The position numbers and the translations under genes were made by a program. The notes beneath the pieces are model-generated. The model was not told the DNA's origin. It did no database searches and was given only the letters and a program-made list of their open reading frames with translations. Shown in pieces: positions 8,675 through 18,370 of a DNA stretch of 64,000 bases; the stretch's first letter is position 1, and each line of letters opens with the position of its first letter. Origin of the DNA: Trichodesmium erythraeum GBRTRLIN201 (GTDB lineage: Bacteria; Cyanobacteriota; Cyanobacteriia; Cyanobacteriales; Microcoleaceae); the NCBI GenBank assembly GCA_018457135.1, contig JAGGDU010000219.1:1-64000 (forward strand), in the 5' to 3' direction.

Positions 8675-10008
8675 ATATTCATTATCCTAATTTTATATTT
8701 AGTAACTTTAATATTATATGTAAAAAATTACCATAATTGAAAGGATTTACACTTTTTATAATTTGGTGATAATTCACAGATAAAATTAAAGTTTTACTCA
8801 TATAATTTAATATTTAGAAACCTAAAAATAAATGTAATTATTCTGAGAAATTATTAAATATGATATTTTCCCAAAAATCAACTAATTACTGTCTAAATTT
8901 CATAAAAAAGTTGGCTATTGATTAATAAATTGTGATTTCTTAATCAAATAGCACAAATTAATCTCAATAGAATTATTGATTCTAGGATGAAATAAATATT
9001 CCTGACTGGTCCTCACTTAATCAGTAAAATTACTAATAAATTAATGAGAGGTCAAATGTCAAGAAAAAATAAAAGTTAGCAAAAAAAAATTAATCTGAGA
9101 ACTATTGACAAAAATTTTATATCTTTGCTATTATTCAAATTAATAAAGTATAAAATTTTAGAACCTATAGTCATTAGTTGGCTGCTGTCTCATCCATGGT
9201 AGATATATCAAGTTTATTTGTGTATCCAATCTTTGTAAGTAATCTCTAGCATAAATATATAATTATTTATTTAGGTAAATAGTTCAAAAGAATAATAATT
9301 TTTAAGATAGTTATTTCCAACTATGATATGAGCAAATAAGTTTTTAAGTTTCTACTTAACTAAAAATATCATAATTCTTTATCTAAAAGAAAAGTAACTA
9401 CAAATGAGATGAAAGCAATAAGTGTAATATATGGCAATCTACCATTGATAAGACATTAGCTTAGCTGAGGAAACTTAATATAATGTTTGCTCAGTTTGAG
9501 TGGTTCTAATTTGATAAAATTTTATGCCGAAAAACATACCAATATTATTAGTAATTTTGGAGTGATATTACAGCTAATTTCGGGCATAAGATGTACGGCT
9601 GTATTTAGAGAAAATTATGCATTGCGGGAATCTTGCTAGGGTGAGGGTATTCATAAAGTTGAAATATCCTGTATTTGTCACTCTCAATATATATTTTTTT
9701 GGTAATTGTCTATCAAGAGATGGGAGTTTTTTTTATTTATACACTATTAAAAATAGATATCTAATATTCCCATATGTAAGTATTCAGTTATTAGCAGTCA
9801 GCTCTCAGTTTTTCCCAGCATAACCTTGTAAAAAACATGGATAAAAGTAATAAATTACTAAGTTTAGCTGATCGTCTTTTTCGTGTTGGACTTTTAATTT
9901 TTTTTGGAGGCTCATTCTTCCTTTTAGCTGATAGCTGATAGTTGATAGCTGAATACTTACCCAATATAGATAAATATAAATAAATATCAATAAATTGAAA
10001 ATTAGCAA
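8675..10008. other. Long AT-rich intergenic region between hisH and rnc
   Basis: About 1.3 kb. The open frames present are short, low in complexity and unlike proteins. The only structured part is the inverted-repeat element at 9776-9960. No RNA gene is recognised. Confidence 0.5.
9776..9960. repeat. Inverted-repeat element bounded by heptad-like repeats
   Basis: GTAAGTATTCAG (9776-9787) is matched perfectly by its reverse complement at 9949-9960, and both arms continue inward as weaker TCAGTTA/TAGCTGA heptads. Total length is about 185 bp with no gene inside. It ends 48 bp before rnc and could be a MITE-like element or a structured leader. Confidence 0.55.
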
Positions 10009-10710
10009 ATGATAGATAAAATACCTGAGTTTAAAAATCAAAAACTTCTTCAACAAGCTCTAACCCATCGTTCCTATTTAAACGAAAATTATGGAGATGA
10101 GGAAGACAACGAAAGTCTAGAATTTATCGGCGATGCTTTACTAGGTTTCTTAGTAGGAGAATTGCTATATAGAAGATACAAAGAAGAGCATAATCTCAAA
10201 CCCAAAGAACTTACTCGGATCCGTTCACTTTTAGTAGATGAAAAACAATTAGCAAAGTTCGCAGTTCAATTGGGAATTGGTGCAAAAATGCGCTTAGGTA
10301 AAGGTGCGGAAAAAGATGGTGGAAGGAAAAATCCAGCTTTACTAAGTGACACTTTTGAAGCAATAATTGGAGCCTATTTTTTGGACTCAAATTTAACGAA
10401 AGTTAAACCTTTTATTAAAAGGCTTTTTGAACCTGTTGCAGATAATATAATTTTGCCTAATTATGGTGATAATTCACAACCAAAAGATTTAGTAGATACT
10501 AAGGGTAAATTTCAACAGTGGGCACTCGCAAAATTTGGAGAAAATCCTAGATATGAATCTAATAATGGAGAAGGTTTAGATCATGCTAAAATATTTACTG
10601 CGGAAGTTAGAGTTAGAGGAAAATTATATGGTGTTGGTAAAGGAAATCGTAAACAAGAAGCAGAAAAAAGTGCGGCAGAAAAAGCTCTGAAAAAAGTAGG
10701 GTTAATTTGA
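10009..10710 (+). CDS. rnc: Ribonuclease III
   Basis: 233 residues. The RNase III signature NESLEFIGDALL (35-46) contains the metal ligands Glu39 and Asp43, with Asp114 and Glu117 in LLSDTFEAIIG completing the site. A C-terminal double-stranded RNA-binding domain follows (from about 160, ending AEKSAAEKALKKVG). It is a cytoplasmic endonuclease for rRNA precursors and structured mRNA. The start ATG at 10009 has no strong ribosome binding site. It stands alone on the plus strand. Confidence 0.95.
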   Translation: MIDKIPEFKNQKLLQQALTHRSYLNENYGDEEDNESLEFIGDALLGFLVGELLYRRYKEEHNLKPKELTRIRSLLVDEKQLAKFAVQLGIGAKMRLGKGAEKDGGRKNPALLSDTFEAIIGAYFLDSNLTKVKPFIKRLFEPVADNIILPNYGDNSQPKDLVDTKGKFQQWALAKFGENPRYESNNGEGLDHAKIFTAEVRVRGKLYGVGKGNRKQEAEKSAAEKALKKVGLI

Positions 10711-11070
10711 TTGAATAAGGAAAAACTAATTTGGATAATTTCCTAGATTCATTTTTTTGAAGAGCTTAATTTTTTATTTGGGCAAGTCAGCCAATAAATT
10801 TTTATTTAAAAAGATTTAACTTAAAAAAAAGCTGATAACTCAATACTAATTGATATAAATAATTTTGAAATCTTAACTTTTGAGTTTCAACTTAAAATTA
10901 CCAAAGAAATAAAGTTAATCTTTTACTCTTTCAACAGAATAAAAAAAACGAAATTTGGGATTTTTAGGTCTCCCTATTACTGGAAGTACTGTTGCCCTAC
11001 GCGATATGAAAAGCCCAGTTCCTCCTCCAGGAAGCTAACCAATAAATGATAATTGATACTGATAACTGAA
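10711..11070. other. Region upstream of the reverse transcriptase, candidate site of retron RNA
   Basis: 360 bases, AT-rich at first. At 11019-11033 TTCCT and AGGAA can form a short hairpin. About 43 bases from about 10994 to 11050 resemble 19178-19222, in front of a methyltransferase gene. Heptad repeats (GATAACTGAA) run up to the start codon. Retrons carry their msr-msd RNA upstream of the RT, but I cannot identify convincing a1/a2 repeats or a long msd stem. Confidence 0.35.
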
Positions 11071-12519
11071 ATGACGGATCAGCCAAGCTCCCGCAAAGAA
11101 CTATATGCTCGTATTCGCGAAATAGGCCGGGAAGAATTTCTCCTCGAAGAAATGACTCGCTATGGCTTTTGGCCAGAAGGTGAAGAAATGCCTCTAGACC
11201 CTGTCGATGAAATTCAGCGTCGTGGGGAACTAGAACAACAACTGAAAAAACTTCGCCAAGAAAATGCCCACCTTTTTAACTTAAAGAAACTGGGTCAAGA
11301 AGCTTACAAACAAAGATTAGTTGAGTCACGTCGCAAACAACAAGAAACTAAAGAACTTCGGGAAAGAGAAAGACAAGAACGCGCTAAAGCATGGCAAGAA
11401 AAAAAAGAAAATGACATTATTTATCTAGGGGAAGAGATATCTGGAGGACTGAATAATGTTGAAGGGAATATCTTTCGTCTCGAAATTTACAACCTCCCTA
11501 TCCTTAATACTGCCCAAGATATAGCTAATGCTATGGATATTACTGTGGGAGAACTTAGGTTTCTGGCATTTTCCCGCCCTACTTCTACAGTTTCCCACTA
11601 CATCCGTTTCAAAATTCCTAAGAAAACAGGGGGAGAAAGGCAAATATCTGCTCCGATGCCACGTTTGAAAAATGTTCAAACTTGGATACTTGATAATATT
11701 CTCTGTAATGTTCCCCTCCATGAAGCAGTTCATGGTTTCCGTGCCGGACATTCTATTCTTACTAATGCTGAACCTCATGTGGCTAAAGATGTAATTATTA
11801 ATTTTGACCTAAAAAATTTTTTTCCCTCTATTTGTTACAAGCGTGTCAAAGGATTATTTTTTTCATTGGGTTACTCTGAAGCTGCTGCTACTATTTTTGC
11901 TCTTCTTTGTACTGAACCTAATGTCGTAGTAGTAGAGTTAGACGGACAGGTTTATTATGTAGCTCAGAGCGATCGCCACTTACCTCAAGGTTCTCCTGCT
12001 AGTCCAGCAATTACTAATATTATGTGTCGTCGCTTGGATAAACGTCTAAGTGAAATGGCAGCCAAACTTGATTTTGTTTATACTCGTTATGCTGATGACT
12101 TGACTTTTTCTAGTTCTGGAGATAGTCTCCGACACATTTGCAATGTTTTCCGACGTACTGAGTCTATTGTTAGTCATGAAGGGTTTACTGTAAATAGAGA
12201 AAAGACCAGACTTCTTCGGGGCAAGTCTAGTCAACTTGAAGTTACTGGTGTTGTGGTGAATGAATTTCCGAATATTTCTCGCAAAGAGTTGAAGAGGTTT
12301 CGGGCAACTTTATATCAGATAGAAAAGGACGGACCTCAAGGGAAAAGGTGGGGTCATAGTGATAATGTGATAGCTGCAATAGAAGGTTTTGCTAATTTTG
12401 TGGCGATGGTCAACCCGGAAAAAGGTAGGGAGTTAGTGAGGCGGGTGAAACAAATTAAGGAAAAATATACTGGGAGAAGGAGGCGATCGACGAAAATTTT
12501 GGAGCACGATGGTACTTAG
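11071..12519 (+). CDS. Retron-type reverse transcriptase with long N-terminal helical extension
   Basis: 482 residues from the ATG at 11071; a TTG 18 bases upstream lies in heptad repeats and is less likely. Residues 1 to about 120 are a charged helical or coiled-coil extension (KELYARIREIGREEF, then ELRERERQERAKAW). The RT domain follows: NAEPH at about 232 (retron-type NAxxH), FDLKNFFPSI, PQGSPASP, the catalytic YADD at 340-343, and a VTG triplet at 391-393 typical of retron RTs. PQGSPASP excludes a DGR RT, which would carry a different motif. The C-terminus is short, with no maturase or endonuclease domain. Retrons are anti-phage systems; no toxin partner is obvious next to it. Confidence 0.85.
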   Translation: MTDQPSSRKELYARIREIGREEFLLEEMTRYGFWPEGEEMPLDPVDEIQRRGELEQQLKKLRQENAHLFNLKKLGQEAYKQRLVESRRKQQETKELRERERQERAKAWQEKKENDIIYLGEEISGGLNNVEGNIFRLEIYNLPILNTAQDIANAMDITVGELRFLAFSRPTSTVSHYIRFKIPKKTGGERQISAPMPRLKNVQTWILDNILCNVPLHEAVHGFRAGHSILTNAEPHVAKDVIINFDLKNFFPSICYKRVKGLFFSLGYSEAAATIFALLCTEPNVVVVELDGQVYYVAQSDRHLPQGSPASPAITNIMCRRLDKRLSEMAAKLDFVYTRYADDLTFSSSGDSLRHICNVFRRTESIVSHEGFTVNREKTRLLRGKSSQLEVTGVVVNEFPNISRKELKRFRATLYQIEKDGPQGKRWGHSDNVIAAIEGFANFVAMVNPEKGRELVRRVKQIKEKYTGRRRRSTKILEHDGT

Positions 12520-12929
12520 TTTACACCAGTTTAAGTTGTAATATTTTGCTGGCAGTTAAGACTCAAGAGTCAGGAGTCAAAATTTCAGAGGTTTTCAGTT
12601 AAAATTTTTAGTGAAAGATACAATTAAAATATAGCCAAGTTTTTGAGAATTGGTATAAGACTTTTAAGTTAATTTTTATTTAATCTTCTGTATTAACGAA
12701 CCAAGGAGAATTAGTTTGAATTGCTCAATATTACCGAAAGTCTCTCCAAGTGGCTAAAGACTTTACAAAAACGTTGATACTGAAAGAAAAAAGGCAGCAA
12801 CAGATGGTTAAAAAATGTTTGCTCAAATGTGTTTTGAGTAAGCAAAGAAAGACTATCTAAAATTTAAAATGAAGCCGGTCATCTTATATATTTATCTTAG
12901 TTAGGAATAGAAAACCAATGCTATTAAAA
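12520..12929. other. Intergenic region after the reverse transcriptase
   Basis: AT-rich with heptad-like GAGTCAGGAGTC repeats near 12560. No open frame that looks coding and no RNA recognised. A retron RNA downstream of the RT cannot be excluded. Confidence 0.35.
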
Positions 12930-13420
12930 CTATCGTTACCTTAGTTTAGGGTAATTCTCCAAGTATTCCCGAAAAACCATACCATTTTAGTTTGCTTGCT
13001 CCTGGGTATTTCATCATGAATTAGGATACTTCTGGTAAAACCGCCACAGTTTAGGAGTTCTAGTCTCAGACACGGAATTGTATGTGGGAACGAAGTCAGT
13101 CCTTGAGTCCTCATCTGTTTAGAGGTAAGAAAAGAGTACACTTGAAGGCTCAAGAATTAAGGATATTCCAATAAGCAAAAGCCTAGCCTTATAGCTGGGA
13201 TACCCAGGCTTGGGAAGGTATTGGAGGTATTAGTCTTAGTTGAAATTACTTACAACGGCTAAAACCCAGCTATTAGCAAAAGTGGGATCTATTACTATGG
13301 GCGAACCCTTAAGCGTATATCCAGTATCAGAAGCCATGAGGGGCAAAACTCTCATTTATGGCGCATAAAGGAGGGAAGTAAGGGGATGCAATCTCCCCCA
13401 TTGACTCTATGATAAATATC
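12930..13420 (+). mobile_element. Decayed ORF-less group II intron (boundaries approximate)
   Basis: The plus strand has a chain of short motifs I associate with cyanobacterial group II introns: GGGAACGAAGTCAGTCC near 13088, AAAAGCCTAGCCTTATAG with GGGATACCCAGGC near 13178, and CTTACAACGGCTAAAACC near 13250. A domain-V-like hairpin starts AGCC with the catalytic AGC (13336-13367, with ATGAGGG and CTCTCAT arms), followed by AAGGAGGGAAGT and a short stem ending near TTGACTCTAT. There is no intron-encoded protein inside. The hairpin is imperfect, so the element is probably dead. Confidence 0.5.
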
Positions 13421-14130
13421 CATTGGTAAGGGTAGGAGTAAAGATTAGGGAGAGACTTTGCATCAAGGCGCGCCTAGTATATAATAGTGGGAATTACAGA
13501 GGATGTAGTTGAAAGAATTGCCCCTTAATTTTCTGCCCTTGTCTCTCACAAAACTCACATGCTCAACTATGGGAACTATGGGAAGAAAAAAGCTCGCAAT
13601 TTTTTCCCAGATGCAAAGGCTAAAGTCTTGATATGTAAATGCTTTTAGATTTAGTCAGTAAGCCCTAATTAATTAAAGATGGATGGATACTTACTAATTA
13701 TCCTGATTTGATTGAATAGACCTCTTCAAAAACTAAGTTTTTACTTAGGTATTTCAAGGGTTTGAGATTAATTATCTCATAGATATAATATAGAAAATAA
13801 AACTCTATTCTGCAAAATGGGTGTTTCACATATAGTATTTGTATTTAACACCCCAATTAAATTTTGAATCCATTTTTGATTAATCGTATCTCTTTCTATA
13901 TTCAATCCAATATTTTTTCTTGATAGTGAAGTTTCTACTTAAAGCTATGATTTGAGAACTGATAACTGATAGAGTTATTTCCTATATATCCTTGTCTAAA
14001 AAGTTAGATAACTTTCCTGAATTGATCTAAATATTAGCTAGAATGTAACTGATGGCCATAGATTTGTTTAATTTCTGTATTATGATATTTCAAGAATAAT
14101 GAAGTAAATTTACAATAGGAGGTGAGTCCC
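13421..14130. other. Intergenic region upstream of a small hypothetical gene
   Basis: About 700 bases with no supported gene. It contains an AscI-type palindrome GGCGCGCC at 13467-13474, unusual in this AT-rich DNA, and a GATAACTGATAG heptad stretch near 13960. Confidence 0.4.
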
Positions 14131-14472
14131 ATGTTAAAGGAACAGAATCACAACCTCAAGGTTGTTAAACTAACAGAAGGAATATTAGTCCGTACTCAAC
14201 TAAAAAATGCTTATATTCCTGCGCTGCGTTCTGGATTTGCCGGATACCCAGTCAATCCTCGTTGGAGTGGGGTCAAGTTTTGGGCCTGGAAGACAGGGAA
14301 ACAATGGCGAAAAGCTTTATTAAATGGAGAGATGGTAGTGCGTTCGACTGACTCAATATTAGTATCTGTCGATCAACTTCCAGACTCGGAAAAAGATTCT
14401 GATGCTGTAGAGTGGCTCTCTCAAAATTCATTTCTAGATAACTTACTTAAGCGAGAAAAATTGACAGTTTGA
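14131..14472 (+). CDS. Small hypothetical protein
   Basis: 113 residues from ATG 14131, which has a near-perfect AGGAGGT ribosome binding site 7-8 bases upstream; a GTG at 14122 overlaps that site and is rejected. The protein has a hydrophilic start (MLKEQNHNLKVVKL), a central basic and Trp-rich part (NPRWSGVKFWAWKTGKQWRK) and an acidic end. There is no signal peptide or membrane segment. The strong translation signal makes it a real gene, probably well expressed. I do not recognise the family. Confidence 0.75.
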   Translation: MLKEQNHNLKVVKLTEGILVRTQLKNAYIPALRSGFAGYPVNPRWSGVKFWAWKTGKQWRKALLNGEMVVRSTDSILVSVDQLPDSEKDSDAVEWLSQNSFLDNLLKREKLTV

Positions 14473-15483
14473 CAGTTTAATTATTTAACTATTTTGTTAA
14501 GTTGTTTAGAATAGCTGATTTTATGGTTTTGTAACAATACAACCTAATGCTTCAAAAAAAACCTTATTACCCCGTAGAAACAAGAAAAATTATCTGCGGG
14601 GTAATATCATTTTCAGATAGACTGGAACTCCCAGAGGCTTTAAATTGAGTTTAGGTGGTAAAAAAGCTAGTCTAAATAGAATGGCAAGTCTTCTACAAGG
14701 ATTTATGCCACTAAAATTAAAATACTCTAGAAGATTATCAGTAAAAGAGTATAGAATCAAAGAAAAATTATAGTTACACGTATGGAGTATTGAATAAAAT
14801 ATTTGGCAGCTAAAAATAAGTGTTTACGGATATCTACCCCAACTTACCTATGATTATGATAGAGTTAACATGAATGGGTTCCCTCGTATTGATGGGAAAA
14901 TCAGAATCAACATTGAGGCGCTGGGATTAATTATAGAGGGAAATTAGTAGGGAACTTGAAAGTTCAATAGAAATTAACGATACTTATTTAAAATTATATA
15001 TACATCTACATAGCGATACTGTAGCAGTATGGGTAATGAGTGAAAAGTATGTGAATAAGTCGCTTTAGCTTTCTGGGGATTTGAAGCCTGGGTCGTAGAT
15101 AAGTAGAAAGACTGCGGCCTAGTGACATAAAGGTGAAACACCGAAGCTAGCTCCAAAACTTATAGGATCACGCTTATGTAAGTTTGGGTAAGTTTAGTCA
15201 AACGAAAATGTTCCCTCGGAAACCAAAGATATTATGATGAAAATAATTTAGAAATCGTTTTAAGCTCTTTACTTGGAATGCTATATGGAAGTTATGGAAA
15301 GAAATTGAGGTATTTTACCTCAACTCCTTTCCCCAGACTATAGCAGATCCGCTCCTGAATGCATTACCTTTTTCAAGTTCTTCTCTAGCTCTTCTGCCTT
15401 AACTTCAAAAATTATGCTTCTATCTAAACCAGATTTAGTCTTAGGTATTATTGTGCTAACTCAGGCTCTTTATCTGCTACAAT
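14473..15483. other. Intergenic region with one strong hairpin
   Basis: About 1 kb between convergent genes. The only clear structure is the stem-loop at 14566-14605. GC and purine content rise at 15070-15150, but nothing there matches an RNA or protein I know, and the minus-strand 60-codon frame at 14974-15156 does not look like a protein. Confidence 0.45.
14566..14605. terminator. Stem-loop after the small hypothetical gene
   Basis: ATTACCCCG (14566-14574) pairs perfectly with CGGGGTAAT (14597-14605), extended by adjacent TAG/CTG pairing, about 95 bases after the stop of the 113-residue gene. A poly-A run lies just left of it, so it would work best as an intrinsic terminator for leftward transcription. 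Confidence 0.5.
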
Positions 15484-16866
15484 TTATTCTTCAGGTAATC
15501 CGAGCATTGATTTGTACATTTTGATATAACCTTGAGCTGACTTATCCCAGCTAAAGTTCTCTCTCATGCCACGCTTCTGTAACTCCTGCCATTGATCTTT
15601 GAACCGGAAACCTTCATAGGCTCGGACCATTGCAGTAAGCAGGTCTAGTGGTTCATAGCGATCAAAAGAATAGCCAGTACCTACATTATTAATAGGATCA
15701 TAGAAAGAGACAGTATCAACTAACCCACCTGTGCGACGGACAATAGGTATACTACCATAACGCATTGCCAATAACTGACTAATACCACAAGGCTCAAATC
15801 GACTGGGCATTAAGAAAGCATCAGTACCTGCATATATTCGTCGGGAAAGGGCATCATTATGTAAAAGTTGGACACTCATCCGACCAGGATAACGACTTGC
15901 TATTTGCCACATTTGGGTTTCATAGAAGCGATCGCCTGTACCCAACAAAATAAACTGAGTATCAGTATAAGCCATAAACCGATCTAAGACTTGCAGCATT
16001 AAATCAAGTCCTTTTTGTTCTACCAGTCGGGAGACCATTCCCATGAGAAAGCTATTTTTGTTAACTTCAAAACCTACTTCTTCTTGAAGAGCAATTTTAT
16101 TGTCAACCCGTTTTTCCAGGGTATTGACATCATAAGTTTGAGGAATATATCTGTCATTAGCTGGATTATAAAAGTTCATATCAATACCATTGAGGATACC
16201 GTGTAGTTTCCCCGTAATAAAAGACATTAAACCATCTAGATTTTCTCCGTAGGCAGGTGTTTGGATCTGACTAGCATAGGTTGGAGAAACAGTAGTTACC
16301 CGATCTGCAAACTGAACTGCTGCTGCCATTGTATTATGCCCTTCCATGTACCAAGGACACCAAGTAATTCTTTCCAAGTACCAGCGCCAAGGTCCTTGAT
16401 AAGCTAGGTTATGAATAGTAAATACGGTTTTAATGTCTGGAGTTTCGTGCATCCAAACTGGAATCATGCCAGTGTGCCAGTCATTACAATGAACTATCTC
16501 TGGTTTCCAGCCATTCCAGCAAAACTCGGCCGCCCCATTAGCAAATAGAGTGAATCTCCAGTCCTCATCATCTCCATAGTAAATATGACGTGGCCAAAAA
16601 GCCGGGTGACCAAATAGGTACAATGGCACGTCACTTTTTGGTAGTACCGTCTCATAAATCTTAAAGTTTTGATACATGGCCGTTCCTTCCCAGATAGGTT
16701 CCTCAGGAACTTCCATCTTGTCGCCTAAAAAGCCATAATAAGGCATGAAGATACGAACATCGTGACCCATTTTCCGTAGTACTTTGGGTAAGGCACCCAC
16801 TACATCTGCCATACCACCAACTTTTGCTAAAGGAGTCGCTTCAGCAGACACAAATAAAATTCGCAT
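15484..16866 (-). CDS. glgA: Glycogen synthase (ADP-glucose)
   Basis: 460 residues, glycosyltransferase family 5. The ADP-glucose-binding KVGG motif is at 15-18 in FVSAEATPLAKVGGMADV. The C-terminal half has the GT-B second domain with GMVSRLVEQKGLDL, MPSRFEPCGISQLLAMRYG and RRTGGLVDTV. It extends alpha-1,4-glucan from ADP-glucose in the cytoplasm, storing photosynthate as glycogen. The length is usual for bacterial GlgA. Cyanobacteria often have two paralogues, and I cannot tell which this is. It stands alone on the minus strand. Confidence 0.95.
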   Translation of the reverse strand: MRILFVSAEATPLAKVGGMADVVGALPKVLRKMGHDVRIFMPYYGFLGDKMEVPEEPIWEGTAMYQNFKIYETVLPKSDVPLYLFGHPAFWPRHIYYGDDEDWRFTLFANGAAEFCWNGWKPEIVHCNDWHTGMIPVWMHETPDIKTVFTIHNLAYQGPWRWYLERITWCPWYMEGHNTMAAAVQFADRVTTVSPTYASQIQTPAYGENLDGLMSFITGKLHGILNGIDMNFYNPANDRYIPQTYDVNTLEKRVDNKIALQEEVGFEVNKNSFLMGMVSRLVEQKGLDLMLQVLDRFMAYTDTQFILLGTGDRFYETQMWQIASRYPGRMSVQLLHNDALSRRIYAGTDAFLMPSRFEPCGISQLLAMRYGSIPIVRRTGGLVDTVSFYDPINNVGTGYSFDRYEPLDLLTAMVRAYEGFRFKDQWQELQKRGMRENFSWDKSAQGYIKMYKSMLGLPEE

Positions 16867-17377
16867 AATTTTTGAGTTTGCGTTCCCTTTTTAATTTTAA
16901 ATATCGTCATCATAGTTTATAAAAATATAGTCACATAAAATATATCTTTATTTTGCAGGTGTTATCCTGGCTGGTTTAACTACAACACCCTCACTCCCAT
17001 AGTTAAAGACATAAGGGAGCTGTTTTTATTATGATTTTCTCTGAACTGTTCACATCAGCATTTGTTGCTCTTTTGCTTACGGTACAGTTAGATTCGTCTT
17101 TTTAGTCTTTTTTTTCCAAAAAAAGTACTTTGATTGTTTTTACCTTTTTTTGTCAACTGGAATAGTATTTTTATCTATAAAAATTACTTTAAAGATATTA
17201 TCCTGCTTCTAGTCTAGATTATGGCCAATTATCTTAGTATGGGCATACCTATAGCTGAATTCAGAACTCAGAAATTAGAACTCAGAAGTTAGAAGTTAGA
17301 CTTCAGAGGTTAAATTCTTTGTTTTGCTTGTTCCCTATCACCCCATCATTCCTATTCTCTCCAAAAATCCGAATCTT
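16867..17377. other. Intergenic region upstream of glgA with heptad repeats
   Basis: Contains T-tracts near 17100-17150 and, at 17262-17315, imperfect repeats of AGAACTCAGA/AGAAGTTAG. A 24-codon hydrophobic frame at 17031 is noted but not accepted as a gene. Confidence 0.45.
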
Positions 17378-17842
17378 TTATCCCAAAAATTTAGTTAAAT
17401 CAAATTCGGCTTCTGCCTGAGGTTTCTGATATCTTTCAGAAATTAAAACTAATAAAAGACGCTCTGAATAATTTACTGCACCTCGCAGTTCATCTTGTAA
17501 TATTTCCAATCCCCCATTAGCATACTCTTCAAATATTTTAATCCGATTTTCCTCTATTTCTTCATTAGTTTGGGAGAGAATTTTTGTATCTCTTGTGTCG
17601 GCGATCGCAATTAATTTAATAATATTTTCATATCCCCTAGACCAAAACACCTCAATATTAATTGGCCCTGGTTCTCTTATAGAAATTTCTGTCACTGGAA
17701 TTCGCTTTTTTTTCTTAATAGCTAAAGATGCAGCAAATACTATTACATCTGCATAGGTTTTAAATGGGCCTGTTTTTCCTTCTGATTCAGTTAAAGCTTT
17801 AACTAAATCTGCTTTATCTTTAGCAATTCTAATTCTGTTCAT
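17378..17842 (-). CDS. DNA phosphorothioation (Dnd) system-associated protein 4-like
   Basis: 154 residues starting MNRIRIAKDKADLVKAL. The pattern of a basic N-terminus, GPFKTYADVIVFAASLA, a run of lysines, IREPGPINIEVFWSRGYENIIKLIAIAD, and a C-terminal helix with LLLVLISERY matches, from memory, the Dnd system-associated protein 4 family found with phosphorothioation genes. Its biochemical role is unknown. No dndB, dndC or dndE lies beside it, but a DndD-like ATPase is 3 kb to the right on the same strand. The family assignment is recall and should be confirmed by profile search. Confidence 0.65.
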   Translation of the reverse strand: MNRIRIAKDKADLVKALTESEGKTGPFKTYADVIVFAASLAIKKKKRIPVTEISIREPGPINIEVFWSRGYENIIKLIAIADTRDTKILSQTNEEIEENRIKIFEEYANGGLEILQDELRGAVNYSERLLLVLISERYQKPQAEAEFDLTKFLG

Positions 17843-18370
17843 AACTCAAAAAATTAAGGTAGTGATTAAGAACTAATTCTGACCATAAAGAGATCGATAA
17901 AAAGCAATATTTAATTACCTTTTTTTATTGCTATTTTCGAGCCATCTAAATAAATATAAAACCTTAATTATACATTATTTTAATTCGTTTAAACCTTAAT
18001 AAAAGTACCAAACAATTAGGGAACTAATATTCGCTTCCTGAGGATTTTCTCTAATATTAGTGAGTGAGAAAAATGTACAAACAAAACATACTGCAACTAT
18101 TACAAACAATCATATTCTTGATTACTCCCTGTCACTAACATACTTTTTCATAAAAGTCTATTTTAGCATTACTAAAATTAAATATTTATAGCAATTTCAC
18201 AAAAAATATAGAAGATTACTCAAAACTTTATTTCTTAAGTAATAAGTAAGTAATAGTAGTTTTTTTTTACGATTATATACTTGTAAATACCTCTTAATAT
18301 CTACGCTTTTTTCTTCCTTATTAACAAATCCAACAAGTCTAGTCACAACCAGAAAGTTAAAAACCTCCCC
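17843..18370. other. Intergenic region
   Basis: AT-rich, about 530 bases, nothing recognised. No strong hairpin or open frame. Confidence 0.4.

Noticed and set aside
9617-10056. Short frames on both strands just before rnc
   Set aside because: Low-complexity Ile/Phe/Tyr-rich sequence, overlapping the inverted-repeat element and the rnc start; no ribosome binding site.
11071-12519. The reverse transcriptase as the DGR RT for the two variable regions
   Set aside because: It has PQGSPASP, a VTG triplet and a long N-terminal extension, which are retron features; DGR RTs are shorter with a different motif, and no template repeat lies beside it.
12941-13153. 70-codon minus-strand frame
   Set aside because: It is the antisense of the group II intron-like sequence and does not resemble a protein.
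14974-15156. 60-codon minus-strand frame between a small gene and glgA
   Set aside because: No start signal and no protein-like features; the region's higher GC is unexplained but not coding.
17031-17105. 24-codon hydrophobic frame MIFSELFTSAFVALLLTVQL and on, as a possible photosystem small subunit
   Set aside because: It does not match the patterns of PetL, PetM, PetN, PsaM, Psb30 or other small subunits I know, and such frames arise by chance in AT-rich DNA.
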